From NCBI GenBank assembly GCA_035353175.1, contig DAOPZC010000001.1:186001-250000 (forward strand): a DNA stretch of 64,000 nt. Reading direction: 5' to 3'. Of the stretch, positions 50,917-60,006 are shown one piece after another; the first letter of the stretch is position 1; each line of letters begins with the position of its first letter. The stretch comes from DAOPZC01 sp035353175. Its GTDB lineage: Bacteria > Verrucomicrobiota > Kiritimatiellia > RFP12 > UBA1067. Both the position numbers and the translations under genes were made by a program. The notes beneath the pieces were generated by a model. It was not told the origin of the DNA, searched no databases, and saw only the letters and a list, made by a program, of their open reading frames with translations.

Positions 50917-52149
50917 ATGAAACAGAGTGTCTTTTTTGAGGGTGGCCGTCTGGCCGTGATGCTGGCGGCGGCGTTGACCCTGGGCCTGCGGGCCCAAGTC
51001 GTGACGGAAGCGGAGAAGCTGGACCCCAACGCTTCTGCCGAGCTGCAGGCCTTCAAGGCCAAAGTGCAGGCCGCGAATCCCGGCATGGACGTCGTGTCGG
51101 TCGAGGCGGATGTGGTGAAGCGCGCGGTGCTGGCGCCGCGGCCGCAGCCGCAGAATCCCAAGATCGCGATCTTCGTGAAGAACCAGACCCGCGTGGTCGG
51201 CATGGACGACGAGGTGGACGGCGTTCGCGACCGCATCTCGGCGGAGCTGGCTGGCGCCGGTCTGATCGTGCTGGATAAAACGGAGGTCGCGGACAGCTTC
51301 AACCGCTTCAAGGTCACGACCGCCGAGGAGCGGGCCGGTCTGGTCGACGGTATTTTCACCGGCGGTTCGACGGTGCGCGTGGCGCAGATGCTGGGCTGCG
51401 ATTACATCATGCTGGTTTCCATCATCGATGCGAGCAGCACCGGCCGCATGGCGGGCGACAAGCCGGTTACGGTCTTTACGCTGCGCATGACCACCAAAGT
51501 CAACGAGGCCGCCCAAGGCTCGTCGGTCTACGGCGCGAATTGGTCCAACAAGCTGCCGGTTCCCGGCCAGTACACGAGCGGGACCGACGGCATGAACTAT
51601 TACAACGACCTGATCGACCAGTGGTCGAAAGCGACGGGCGAGGAGATCGCCGCGAAAATGCCGACGTGGCGCCGCGCCGCGCCGGCTGACGCGCCGCTGG
51701 CCGAGTTCAGCGTTTCCACCACGATCGATGAGCTGATCAAGGGCCTGGAGTCCGGGGTGCGCGCGCCGAACGAGATGCTCGACGAGATGCGCCGGTTGGT
51801 CGGCGGCGTGACCGTGGAGCTCGACGGCGCGACCGTGGGCTCCTCGCCGGGCACGTTCAAGGCGGCGCCGGGCCTGCATCAGCTGCGCATCACCCGGCAG
51901 TGGATGCAGCCGTGGCAGCAGACGGTCAACATCCAGCCGGGCGCGACGTTCCGCGTGGCGCTGGAGCTGTCGGACGCCGGGGCGCAGAAGTACCAGTCGC
52001 TCGAAAGATTCCGCGCCGCCGTGGCGCTCGGTTATGCCGAGGCGGTCTACCGCAAGGGCATCAAGATCAACTTTGATACGGCGGCTTGGCAAAGCGTCGG
52101 CGACTTCCATGGAAGCGACATCAAGGTGCAACAGAACACGGTGCGCTGA
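50917..52149 (+). CDS. CsgG-like exported protein with PEGA-like C-terminal domain
   Basis: 410 aa, signal peptide ending near GLRAQ. Residues about 80-220 (KIAIFVKNQT, then RISAELAGAGLIVLDKTEVA and LGCDYIMLVSIID) match the CsgG/LpoB nucleotide-free alpha-beta fold. Near 300-355 a PEGA-type strand repeat appears (VTVELDGATVGSSPGTFKAA, then GLHQLRITRQ). GAGGAGG precedes the ATG. No lipobox was seen, so it is probably periplasmic. The gene has a neighbour set of lipoproteins with the same fold. Confidence 0.72.
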   Translation: MKQSVFFEGGRLAVMLAAALTLGLRAQVVTEAEKLDPNASAELQAFKAKVQAANPGMDVVSVEADVVKRAVLAPRPQPQNPKIAIFVKNQTRVVGMDDEVDGVRDRISAELAGAGLIVLDKTEVADSFNRFKVTTAEERAGLVDGIFTGGSTVRVAQMLGCDYIMLVSIIDASSTGRMAGDKPVTVFTLRMTTKVNEAAQGSSVYGANWSNKLPVPGQYTSGTDGMNYYNDLIDQWSKATGEEIAAKMPTWRRAAPADAPLAEFSVSTTIDELIKGLESGVRAPNEMLDEMRRLVGGVTVELDGATVGSSPGTFKAAPGLHQLRITRQWMQPWQQTVNIQPGATFRVALELSDAGAQKYQSLERFRAAVALGYAEAVYRKGIKINFDTAAWQSVGDFHGSDIKVQQNTVR

Positions 52150-52205
52150 CCGGCGGCGCCGCGTGTGCGAAGAGGCCCTGTTTCCCTGATGGGAGGTAGA
52201 CCTTC

Positions 52206-53738
52206 ATGATGGGTGTCAAAGAGTGTGGTGCGGCCCTGCGGGCACTCGGCTTCGGCCTGTGCGTGCTCGCGGGTGCCGGATGTGTCTCGACGAACGTCAA
52301 GGTGGATCAGGCTTTGGGCAGCCTGCGGGCGGGCGACGATCTCCAGGCGCTGAAATGGTCCGAGAAGCTCAAGCACAGCATCTACAGCCAGGAGCTCGGT
52401 TACATCGAGACCGGCCGCGTGCGGATGCTGTCGGGCGACTTTTTGGGCAGCTCGACCAACTTTTCAGCCGTGATCGACACGGTGATCGAGAAGACCGAGT
52501 CCGGGCCGGTGATCAAAGTCGGCGACGTGGGCGCCAACGTGCTGGCCGGGACGCTGACGGACGACCGGACGCGGGGCTACCGCGTGCCGGCCTATGAGTT
52601 CATCCAGGCCTTGCAGTACCAGATGCTCAACCACCTCTTTCTGGGGAAGCCGGACGCCGCGATGGTCGAGGCGCGCCGGGCGGTTTTCGCGCAGGACCAG
52701 CTGGCCGAGAAATACGGCAAGGACGTGCAGGACGCGCGGACGAAGGCGGAGGGCTCGCACGCCGCCGTGCTCGGCAAGGTCGACGCCCAGATGGAAAACA
52801 TGGCCCCGGTCATCGAGATGACCCGCAGCTCGTTTGAGAACGGGCTGGCCTGGTATCTCTGCGGCGTGCTGTTCGAGCAGGACAACGACCGCGCGAACGC
52901 CTCGCTCGCGTATCGCAAGGCCTGGGAGTTGACGCCGGGAAACCCGTACGTGCAGAAAGATTTCCTGCGCCTGCTCCGCACGCAGGATGCGGAGGCGTTC
53001 AAGGGCCTCGCGCGGCAGGCCAACGTCAATCCCGATTCGCTGGCAAAGCCGGCGACCGAGATCATCCTGATCGCCGAAGAGGGCTTCGTGCCGCAGCGCC
53101 AGTCGGTCAAGATCCCCCTGCCGATCCCGGGCGTGAACACGCTGACGTCGGTCGACTTCCCGCTTTATCGCGATCCCGGCTATTCGCCGATGGCGCTCGA
53201 GATCCGCGAGAACGACCAGCCCCTCGGCCTGAGCGCGCAGGCGCTCTCGGTACAGTCGCTGGCCTATCGCGACCTCAAGGAGAAGATCCCGGGCATCGCG
53301 GTCCGCAACGTGACGCGCGTCGCGACGCGCGTCGCCGCGCAGGCCGTGGCCAACCAGGGCGGGGATGCGCTGAAGTACAGCGTGCTGGCGTTCAATGCGG
53401 TCTCGACGGTCATCAACCGGGCCGACACGCGCGCCTGGTACACGCTGCCGATGGTGGCGCACCTGTATCGCGGCGCGATTGCCCCCGGCGAACATACGCT
53501 GGAGCTGCGCAACCAGGCGAACGGCTTCGTCACGCGTTTTCCGGTCAGCGTGGCGCAGGGCGAGACGCGCATCGTGTGGGTCGCCGATCTCGGCGGCAAC
53601 GCGCGCGTCGCCACGGCGTCCTTGAACGGCAAGGGCGCGCCGACCACGTTTCAGGTCTGCGGCAGCATGCTGGCCGGATATCCGGCCGTGACCCTGCCGG
53701 GCGGACCGCGGACGTTGCAGGGTGTGAATGCGCGATAG
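52206..53738 (+). CDS. COG3014-family lipoprotein
   Basis: 510 aa with a lipobox in VLAGAGC. The mature protein is helical in the first 250 residues (tetratricopeptide-like: LQYQMLNHLFLGKPDAAMVE, then SFENGLAWYLCGVLFEQDND) and has a conserved C-terminal part with NQGGDALKYSVLAFN and ADTRAWYTLPMVAHL, matching the COG3014 family. In many bacteria this gene lies beside ycfL and lpoB, exactly as here, which supports the assignment and a role near peptidoglycan synthesis regulators. GGGAGG is upstream of the ATGATG start. Confidence 0.85.
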   Translation: MMGVKECGAALRALGFGLCVLAGAGCVSTNVKVDQALGSLRAGDDLQALKWSEKLKHSIYSQELGYIETGRVRMLSGDFLGSSTNFSAVIDTVIEKTESGPVIKVGDVGANVLAGTLTDDRTRGYRVPAYEFIQALQYQMLNHLFLGKPDAAMVEARRAVFAQDQLAEKYGKDVQDARTKAEGSHAAVLGKVDAQMENMAPVIEMTRSSFENGLAWYLCGVLFEQDNDRANASLAYRKAWELTPGNPYVQKDFLRLLRTQDAEAFKGLARQANVNPDSLAKPATEIILIAEEGFVPQRQSVKIPLPIPGVNTLTSVDFPLYRDPGYSPMALEIRENDQPLGLSAQALSVQSLAYRDLKEKIPGIAVRNVTRVATRVAAQAVANQGGDALKYSVLAFNAVSTVINRADTRAWYTLPMVAHLYRGAIAPGEHTLELRNQANGFVTRFPVSVAQGETRIVWVADLGGNARVATASLNGKGAPTTFQVCGSMLAGYPAVTLPGGPRTLQGVNAR

Positions 53739-53766
53739 GGCGCTGACAAAGAAAGGAAAGGATAAA

Positions 53767-54189
53767 ATGAAACGGATCAATTCACTATTTGGAGCGGCCG
53801 TTCTGACGGCTGCGTTGGCCGCGCTGACCGGTTGCGTTGAAACGGCGGGCACGACGGTCATCACGGATCACACGACGGGCGGCACGGATGTCCTTGAGGA
53901 CAGCACGCGCCTGAAAGACCAGCTCCAGGTGCTGAAGGTCAATTACGATGAGGTGAACGGGCTGAAACGGGTGCACATCACCGTGATGTCCACCAAGCAC
54001 CGCCGCCTGCGGCTGAACTACCGCATCGCGTGGTTCGACGCGAACGGCATGGAGCTCGATCCGAGCGCCAAGACCTACCGCACGCTGCTCGTGGAGGGCC
54101 GCGATACGGTGACCGTCACCGGCGTGGCCAATTCGGCGGCGGGCGTCACGTCGAAACTGCGCGTGCGCGACCTGGAAGCGGCGGATTAA
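53767..54189 (+). CDS. YcfL/DUF1425-family lipoprotein
   Basis: 140 aa with lipobox LAALTGC. The mature part has LKVNYDEVNGLKRVHITVMS, then LNYRIAWFDANGMELDP and KTYRTLLVEGRDTVTVTGVA, the pattern of DUF1425/YcfL proteins (a small Ig-like fold). AAAGGA lies before the ATG. Between the COG3014 and LpoB genes, with gaps of 28 and 27 bases. Confidence 0.85.
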   Translation: MKRINSLFGAAVLTAALAALTGCVETAGTTVITDHTTGGTDVLEDSTRLKDQLQVLKVNYDEVNGLKRVHITVMSTKHRRLRLNYRIAWFDANGMELDPSAKTYRTLLVEGRDTVTVTGVANSAAGVTSKLRVRDLEAAD

Positions 54190-54216
54190 CAACGGACAAG
54201 AAAGCGAGGAACGGAT

Positions 54217-54819
54217 ATGAACTACGGATATTTTGCAATGATGGGTGTGGCCGCTGCGGCCATGTTGATGACGGGGTGCGCGACGCCCCCCAAAGTGCGC
54301 GAGGTGGAGCTGGACCGCGCGCCGATCACCTCTAAGCTGGAGCCGCAGGACGTGCGGCGCACGGTGGAGAAGATGGCGGAGTCGTTGCTGAGCGCGCCGG
54401 GCGTGCGCGAAGCGGTCGGCGGCAGCCGTCCGGTGCTGGACGTCGAGCCGCTGAAGAACCGCTCCACGCAGCACGTCGACATGGTGAGCATCACCGATTC
54501 GCTGCGCATGCAGCTGCTGCGCTCGGGGATGTTCCGGTTTGTCGACAAGTCGACCTCGGGCACGGACATCGAGTTCATGGACGCGCAGGCCAATCTCGGG
54601 CTGACCGACCAGAAGAAGGCGATCAAGCCGGGCCAGCAGAGCGCGGCGCAGATGTACCTGACCGGCGCGTTGAGCGAGATCAAGACGCAGGTGGGCCGGA
54701 CGGTCGACCAGTACTACAAGTTCTCGATGACCCTCAAGGACTTGCGCACGGGCGAACTCGTCTGGGCCGACGAGCAGGAGATCCGCAAGGAGAGCGTCAG
54801 GCCTCCGCTGGGCTTCTGA
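54217..54819 (+). CDS. lpoB: LpoB-like penicillin-binding-protein activator
   Basis: 200 aa lipoprotein (lipobox MLMTGC). The body matches LpoB: LDVEPLKNRSTQHVDMVSI, LRMQLLRSGMFRFVDKS, YLTGALSEIKTQVGR and YYKFSMTLKDLRTGELVWAD followed by the family end EEIRK-like EQEIRKES. LpoB proteins are outer-membrane activators of the bifunctional penicillin-binding protein PBP1B in enterobacteria; here the partner is unknown. It is the last gene of the envelope unit and is followed by an intrinsic terminator. Confidence 0.86.
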   Translation: MNYGYFAMMGVAAAAMLMTGCATPPKVREVELDRAPITSKLEPQDVRRTVEKMAESLLSAPGVREAVGGSRPVLDVEPLKNRSTQHVDMVSITDSLRMQLLRSGMFRFVDKSTSGTDIEFMDAQANLGLTDQKKAIKPGQQSAAQMYLTGALSEIKTQVGRTVDQYYKFSMTLKDLRTGELVWADEQEIRKESVRPPLGF

Positions 54820-54846
54820 TCCTCCGCGCAGAACAGGGGTTCCGCA

Positions 54847-54878
54847 CAGCTCCGCCGCGAGGCGGAGCTGTTTTTTTT
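54847..54878 (+). terminator. Intrinsic terminator of the COG3014-ycfL-lpoB unit
   Basis: CAGCTCCGCC and GGCGGAGCTG form a perfect 10-base stem around GCGA, directly followed by eight T. Confidence 0.92.
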
Positions 54879-54948
54879 GACGCTTGACGGGCTCTGGCCA
54901 TCGGGGTAACGTGATGGACAAAAGAATTGTGATATGGGGGGAGAGGGG

Positions 54949-57900
54949 ATGAGAAAAACGGTGTTTTCTGCGTTATTGCTGTCGTGCGTCGGTGCGGTTG
55001 TTCAGGCCCAGTCCTTCTTGACGTACAACGGCGCGACGAAAGGCGACTGGTTCGCCGAAAACGTCTGGCTCAATGAGTCGGGTGCGGCGGTCAGCTGGCA
55101 GGACGGGGCGGTCGCCATCATCACCAACAAGGAGGTGACCCTTACGGCCGACGCGGTGGCCTACGGTCTCAACCCGCATATGACCGGCCGGTACTGCGTG
55201 TACGGGACCGGCAAGCTGACCCTCGGCGCGGGCGGCGTGTATAAGACGGGGGCCGGCGAATTCAACATCCAGTGTAAGGGCGGCCTGCATTTGTCGGCTT
55301 CGCAGGCGTGGACGGCGCCCTCCGGCGGGCTGGTTTGTCTCGACGGAATGCTGCCCTTCACGGCGGCGGACGGCGTGACGCTGACCGGCAACGGCAGCAC
55401 GGTGGTCCGTCTGAACGCCGCCGGCGCATTCACTACGAACAACACGGTTTATATCCAGTCGCCCGCGACACTCTCGCCTTCCGTCGGCAATCGCCTCGGC
55501 GCGCCGAAGGTGATCCTTGACGGCAGCGGTTCCCGTATGGGGCTCGGCAGCGTCAATGAAGTATATTACATCAATGATACATGGCTGTGCAGCCGGCTGA
55601 TCCTGCGCAACGGCGCGTCGTTCGACGCGCCGGGACGCACGTTCGACATTCCCGCGCTGGAGGTGGAGACGCCGACGAACGCGGCGGTTTCGTCAGTGAC
55701 CGGCGCGGCCGCCCTGTCCCTTGCCCGCGCAGAAACTGAGCTGCGCGTGGCGTCGGGCGCGACGCTGCAGATGACCGTTCCGCTGGCGAACGCTGCGGGC
55801 GTCGCCGCGGCGCTGCGCAAAACCGGCACGGGCTTGCTCATCCTGAACGCCGCCAACACGTTTTCGGGCGGCGTCGCGGCCGATGACGGCTGGGTGCGCC
55901 TGACACAGGCGACGGGCGCGGGCCCGGGCGCGATCGCCTTGGCGGCCTCGTCCGTGCTGGAGCTCTCGGCGGCCGGTCTCGTGGCGAACCACATTTCAGG
56001 CGCGGGACGGGTGGTCAAGTCAGGCGGCGGATCGGTCACGCTGACCGGCGCCAACGCCTATGCGGGCGGCACCTCGCTCTCGGGCGGCGTGACGCGCGTG
56101 AGCGCGCCGTCCGTGCTCGGCCCTGGCGCGGTGGACATCCGCGCCGGGGCGAGCCTGGTGCTGACGGCGACGCAGGCGGTGGCGGCGGCAGACCGGGCGC
56201 GGTTGACGGGCAGCGGCAACGTCCTGGCCGGCACGGGCGCTGAGATTGTCTGGGGCGCGGACTATGCCGTGGCAGGCGGGCTCGCGCTGGATGCGGAGCT
56301 GGGCGGCACGATGGAGGTCGGTCAGCTCACCGGCGCGGGATTCACGAAAACGAATGCCGGCAAGCTGCGCATCGCGGGCACGACCGGTTACAGTGGCGAG
56401 ATTGTGGTGAACGCAGGTGTGCTGGAGATCGGCAGCACCGCGAACCTCGCGGACGGCGTGACGGTGCGGACCGAAGGGAGCGGCGTCGTGCAGCTCGACG
56501 CGCTCGCCGGGCAGGATCTCGGCAGAATCACGGGCTCCCGCGCGGTCGCTTTCAAGGACGGCGCGACCGTCGCAATCAGCACGGACACGTTGTCCGTGAC
56601 GCCGGCGACGGTCACCAACGAGACGTGGTCGATCGTGCCGCTGACCGGTTCTGCGGATTTGGTCAAGACCGGGCCGGGGACGCTGGTCGTCTCAAACGCG
56701 GCCGCGTTCACCGGCCGCGTTCGGATGCTGCAGGGGCTGTTGCGGTCGGTCGGCGCCATCGGCAACAATTCGGTGACGGTGTCCAACGGGATTTTCTCGG
56801 CCTTCGGCCCGGGGACCGTGTTGCAGAACACGTTCACTGTGGCGGGCGGGACGTTGTTGGCCGACAACGGCGGAAGCCTCGGGACGGGAACGATCGCGTT
56901 GCTGTCGGCCGGCACGCTGGCGGCCACCAACGCCGGCACGCTGGGATCGGGTTCGCTGGCGCTCAGCGCGGGAACGCTGCGCATGGATGCGGGCGGGACA
57001 GCGGGCACGCGGGCGATCACCGTGTCCGGCAGCGGCTTGATTCAGGTTTACGACGGCGCGGGATTCGACAACGCCACACTGACGCTCGGCGGCGGCACGC
57101 TCGACTTCCGTGCGACCACGACGATGAACAAGGAGGTGACGTTGACGGCCAACGCGACCTGTAGCGCGACAACGCCGGCCGGCGCGGCTGCGCCGACGGT
57201 TGCGACGTTGGCTGGCGCGTTCAATGCGCCCGGCGGCAAGAAGCTGAGCGTGTCCGGCAATGGACGGTTGCAGCTGGCGGGCGGCGGCACGTTTAGTGGG
57301 GGCGGGGAACTTTTTGTGATCGGCGGCGGCGACCTGACGGTCGTCTCGAACAAGGTGACGGTCACCGGATATGCGGGCCTCGAAGCCGGCGGCAAGCGCT
57401 TCGCGGTCGCAGACGGCGGAACGTTCGAGATGGCGGGCTCCGGCAAGCGGTTACATGCCGGACACGGCAACGGCACCGCGCTGTTCGAAGTGCTGACCGG
57501 CGGCGTCTTCAACGCCAGGTCGGGCAACGATGTCTGCATCGGGCTGAACGGCGGATCCTGCACGTTCCGGCTGAACGGCGGGGAAGCAGCTGTGGCAAAC
57601 GGCGGCGTCTTCGTGATGGGAGAGGCTTCCGCGGCCAGCACGGGCGCGGTCGAATTAGTCGCGGGGACACTGAAAACCAGCCGTCAGCTCAAGACGGGCA
57701 CCGGCACCGGCACCGTCGTTTTCAAAGGCGGCATGCTGCAATCGGACGGCGCGAACAGCTACGATCCTTGGATCGCGACGAATATTCTTGTGACGGTCGA
57801 CGTCGCGGGAGGTACGGTCGATACGCTCGGGCGCGATATGAAGCTGGGCTCGTCTGCGCTGGCCGGGCCGGGGGCGTTGTCGGTGTGCGGCGGCGGCTCG

Positions 57901-59493
57901 GTGCTGTTTTCGGCCGGCTCGGCCAACTGGTCAGGCGGCGTGACCCTGGACCAGGTTTCGGTCGCGGCTGCGGGGACCAATGCGCTGGGCACGGGCCGCG
58001 TGACGCTCGGGACCAACACCCTGCGCATCGGCGCGAGCGCGCTTTTGTCCAACACGGTCGTCGCGCCGGCCGAAGGCGGAGCCGTGGCGGTCGACGCCGG
58101 GACGACCGGCGTGGTGGCCACGCTGTCGGGCGGCCGGCTTCTGAAGCAGGGCGGCGGAGAACTCGTGGCCGATGATGTGACGGCGGGGACGGATCTCGCC
58201 ATCCAAGGCGGCACGGTGAAGGCGATGCCGGTCGCAGAGGTCATCAAGGCGCCGGCGGGTACGCCGGTGATCTGGATGGACGCGTCGGCGGCCGCGTCGC
58301 TGGTGACGGTCACGTCGAACGATGTCAGCCGCTGGTACGACTGCCGCACGCCCGGCAATACGGCGGGGTTCTTCGCCACGAACCTGTATAACCGGCCGAT
58401 GCTGGTCACCAACGCGCTCAACGGCTTGCCGGTGCTCGATTTCGGTAAACTGGGACAGAGCGGGCAGGCGAACGAGAACCGCATGATGGTGTTCAAGGGC
58501 TATCAGACCAACATCCGCTCGGTCTTCTGGGTGATCGGCAGCCGCAACGGCGGCGGTTTCCTGCTGGGCGACAGTCAGGTGGCCGGCTCGGCGCGCCACT
58601 TCCACCGCAGCAGCGGCGGCGGCCTTTACGGCGGCGTGCCGGGCGATCCGCTTTGGGGCGGCGTCGGGCAGGAAAAGGGCCTCGTGCGGGCCGGCGAGAC
58701 CTGGACGAACGGGGCGCCGGTGAACGGCGCGGCGACGGGTCTCAGCGGCAGCTACGATCTCGTTTCGTGGCGGCTTTCCGAGGCGGACGATGCGGCGGAC
58801 AACACGCCGGGGGCGGTCTGGTTCGCGTCCTGCTACGCGCCGACCGACGGCCGGCTGAACGGCGGTCAGGAGCTGGCCGAGGTGTTGATCTATACCAACC
58901 GGCTGAGCGAGGCCGCCCGCCAAGCCACGGAGCGTTATCTGTTCCGCAAGTGGTTCCCGGCGCGCGAGCCGGCGGGGCTGGCTCTCGGCAGGGTCTCTCT
59001 GGACGGCGCGGGCGCGGGCTTCGTCAACGCGTATCCGGGGCCTGTGCGCGTGGCGGAACTTGTGATCAATGCGGCGGATATCTTTGTGGAGGGGGCCGCC
59101 GGCGGCACGTCGGTGGACCTGCTGACGGTCGCCTCCGGCGGCGTGTTGGACGCGGCGCGCCTTGCGGCGCTGGCGGTGGGCGACTTGGATATGCGGGAAC
59201 AGTCGATGCTGGCGGTGGCCTTCGACGCGGCTGGCGCGGCTCCGGTTCTGAACGTGTCGGGCGACCTGACCCTGCCGGCGGCGGCACGGTACACGGTGTC
59301 GCTCGCGGCGGGGGTGGCGCCGCCGTCCAGCGCGCTTCTGATCGCGGTGGACGGAGCCGTTCTGACGCCTGCGGGCGCGACGGACTGGGCCCATGCGGGG
59401 CAGGTGTCGCGCGCCTCCCGGGTGATCGTGGACGCCGCGGCGCGGACGGTCTGGCTCAACACGCCGCGCGGCACGCTGCTGAGCGTCCGGTAG
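54949..59493 (+). CDS. Large autotransporter-associated beta-strand repeat protein with LamG-like C-terminus
   Basis: 1514 aa, signal peptide ending near AVVQAQ. Most of the chain (about 80-1090) is made of autotransporter-associated beta-strand repeats: runs such as LRKTGTGLLILNAANTFSGG and VVKSGGGSVTLTGANAYAGG, typical of a parallel beta-helix. Residues about 1105-1345 form a LamG/jelly-roll-like unit (VIWMDASAAASL, then RYLFRKWFPA). No beta-barrel, PEP-CTERM or other anchor is visible at the end. GGGGGAGAGGGG precedes the ATG. Likely a surface or secreted adhesin. Very high GC and Gly/Ala/Thr bias. Confidence 0.86.
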   Translation: MRKTVFSALLLSCVGAVVQAQSFLTYNGATKGDWFAENVWLNESGAAVSWQDGAVAIITNKEVTLTADAVAYGLNPHMTGRYCVYGTGKLTLGAGGVYKTGAGEFNIQCKGGLHLSASQAWTAPSGGLVCLDGMLPFTAADGVTLTGNGSTVVRLNAAGAFTTNNTVYIQSPATLSPSVGNRLGAPKVILDGSGSRMGLGSVNEVYYINDTWLCSRLILRNGASFDAPGRTFDIPALEVETPTNAAVSSVTGAAALSLARAETELRVASGATLQMTVPLANAAGVAAALRKTGTGLLILNAANTFSGGVAADDGWVRLTQATGAGPGAIALAASSVLELSAAGLVANHISGAGRVVKSGGGSVTLTGANAYAGGTSLSGGVTRVSAPSVLGPGAVDIRAGASLVLTATQAVAAADRARLTGSGNVLAGTGAEIVWGADYAVAGGLALDAELGGTMEVGQLTGAGFTKTNAGKLRIAGTTGYSGEIVVNAGVLEIGSTANLADGVTVRTEGSGVVQLDALAGQDLGRITGSRAVAFKDGATVAISTDTLSVTPATVTNETWSIVPLTGSADLVKTGPGTLVVSNAAAFTGRVRMLQGLLRSVGAIGNNSVTVSNGIFSAFGPGTVLQNTFTVAGGTLLADNGGSLGTGTIALLSAGTLAATNAGTLGSGSLALSAGTLRMDAGGTAGTRAITVSGSGLIQVYDGAGFDNATLTLGGGTLDFRATTTMNKEVTLTANATCSATTPAGAAAPTVATLAGAFNAPGGKKLSVSGNGRLQLAGGGTFSGGGELFVIGGGDLTVVSNKVTVTGYAGLEAGGKRFAVADGGTFEMAGSGKRLHAGHGNGTALFEVLTGGVFNARSGNDVCIGLNGGSCTFRLNGGEAAVANGGVFVMGEASAASTGAVELVAGTLKTSRQLKTGTGTGTVVFKGGMLQSDGANSYDPWIATNILVTVDVAGGTVDTLGRDMKLGSSALAGPGALSVCGGGSVLFSAGSANWSGGVTLDQVSVAAAGTNALGTGRVTLGTNTLRIGASALLSNTVVAPAEGGAVAVDAGTTGVVATLSGGRLLKQGGGELVADDVTAGTDLAIQGGTVKAMPVAEVIKAPAGTPVIWMDASAAASLVTVTSNDVSRWYDCRTPGNTAGFFATNLYNRPMLVTNALNGLPVLDFGKLGQSGQANENRMMVFKGYQTNIRSVFWVIGSRNGGGFLLGDSQVAGSARHFHRSSGGGLYGGVPGDPLWGGVGQEKGLVRAGETWTNGAPVNGAATGLSGSYDLVSWRLSEADDAADNTPGAVWFASCYAPTDGRLNGGQELAEVLIYTNRLSEAARQATERYLFRKWFPAREPAGLALGRVSLDGAGAGFVNAYPGPVRVAELVINAADIFVEGAAGGTSVDLLTVASGGVLDAARLAALAVGDLDMREQSMLAVAFDAAGAAPVLNVSGDLTLPAAARYTVSLAAGVAPPSSALLIAVDGAVLTPAGATDWAHAGQVSRASRVIVDAAARTVWLNTPRGTLLSVR

Positions 59494-59507
59494 AGGGGCG
59501 TGTCCGC

Positions 59508-59536
59508 TTTACGCTGCCGTTCGGAAAGGTTATAAT
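59508..59536 (+). promoter_or_regulatory. Promoter of the DUF6941 gene
   Basis: TTTACG (59508-59513), 17-base spacer and consensus TATAAT (59531-59536). The ATG is 29 bases after the -10 element. Confidence 0.65.
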
Positions 59537-59565
59537 TACGGCTTAACCACCGGAGGGGAAGACCT

Positions 59566-60006
59566 ATGATACCGGATTTACAGGCGAGTATGATGTGCGA
59601 CGACGTGCGGCAGGAGCGGAACGGCAAGTTCATGCTGATCGGCATTTTCGACGGGTTGGTGCAAGCCGTGAATCAGCCGGTGTGTCCGCGCATCTGCTTG
59701 ATGAACCGCTGGTGCGCGGGCGAGGGGGAATTCACGCAGAAATCGCGCATCGTGGCGCCGGACGGCGTGACGGTGGTGGGCGAGGGCCAGCCTGTGCCGA
59801 TCAAACTTTCGAACGACCAGCAGATCGCGACGACCGTCGAGGTCTTCATCAATCTGGCATTTCGTCAGGAGGGTACTCACTGGGTGGAAATCCTGCTGGA
59901 TCATCAACTGCGCATGCGGTATCCGTTGCATGTCCGCAAGGTGCAGCCCCAGCCTCCTCCCGCGCCGAAAACTGCAGGCCATCCGGACGCGCCGCCGCCT
60001 GCGTGA
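59566..60006 (+). CDS. DUF6941-family protein
   Basis: 146 aa cytoplasmic protein without signal or membrane segments. The opening MMCDDVRQERNGKFMLIGIF and the middle VGEGQPVPIKLSNDQQIATT resemble DUF6941 proteins, a small widespread family of unknown function. The last 25 residues are proline-rich. GGAGGGG lies upstream of the ATG and a good promoter precedes it. Its 3' third overlaps the end of dnaG on the other strand by 158 bases. Confidence 0.78.
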   Translation: MIPDLQASMMCDDVRQERNGKFMLIGIFDGLVQAVNQPVCPRICLMNRWCAGEGEFTQKSRIVAPDGVTVVGEGQPVPIKLSNDQQIATTVEVFINLAFRQEGTHWVEILLDHQLRMRYPLHVRKVQPQPPPAPKTAGHPDAPPPA

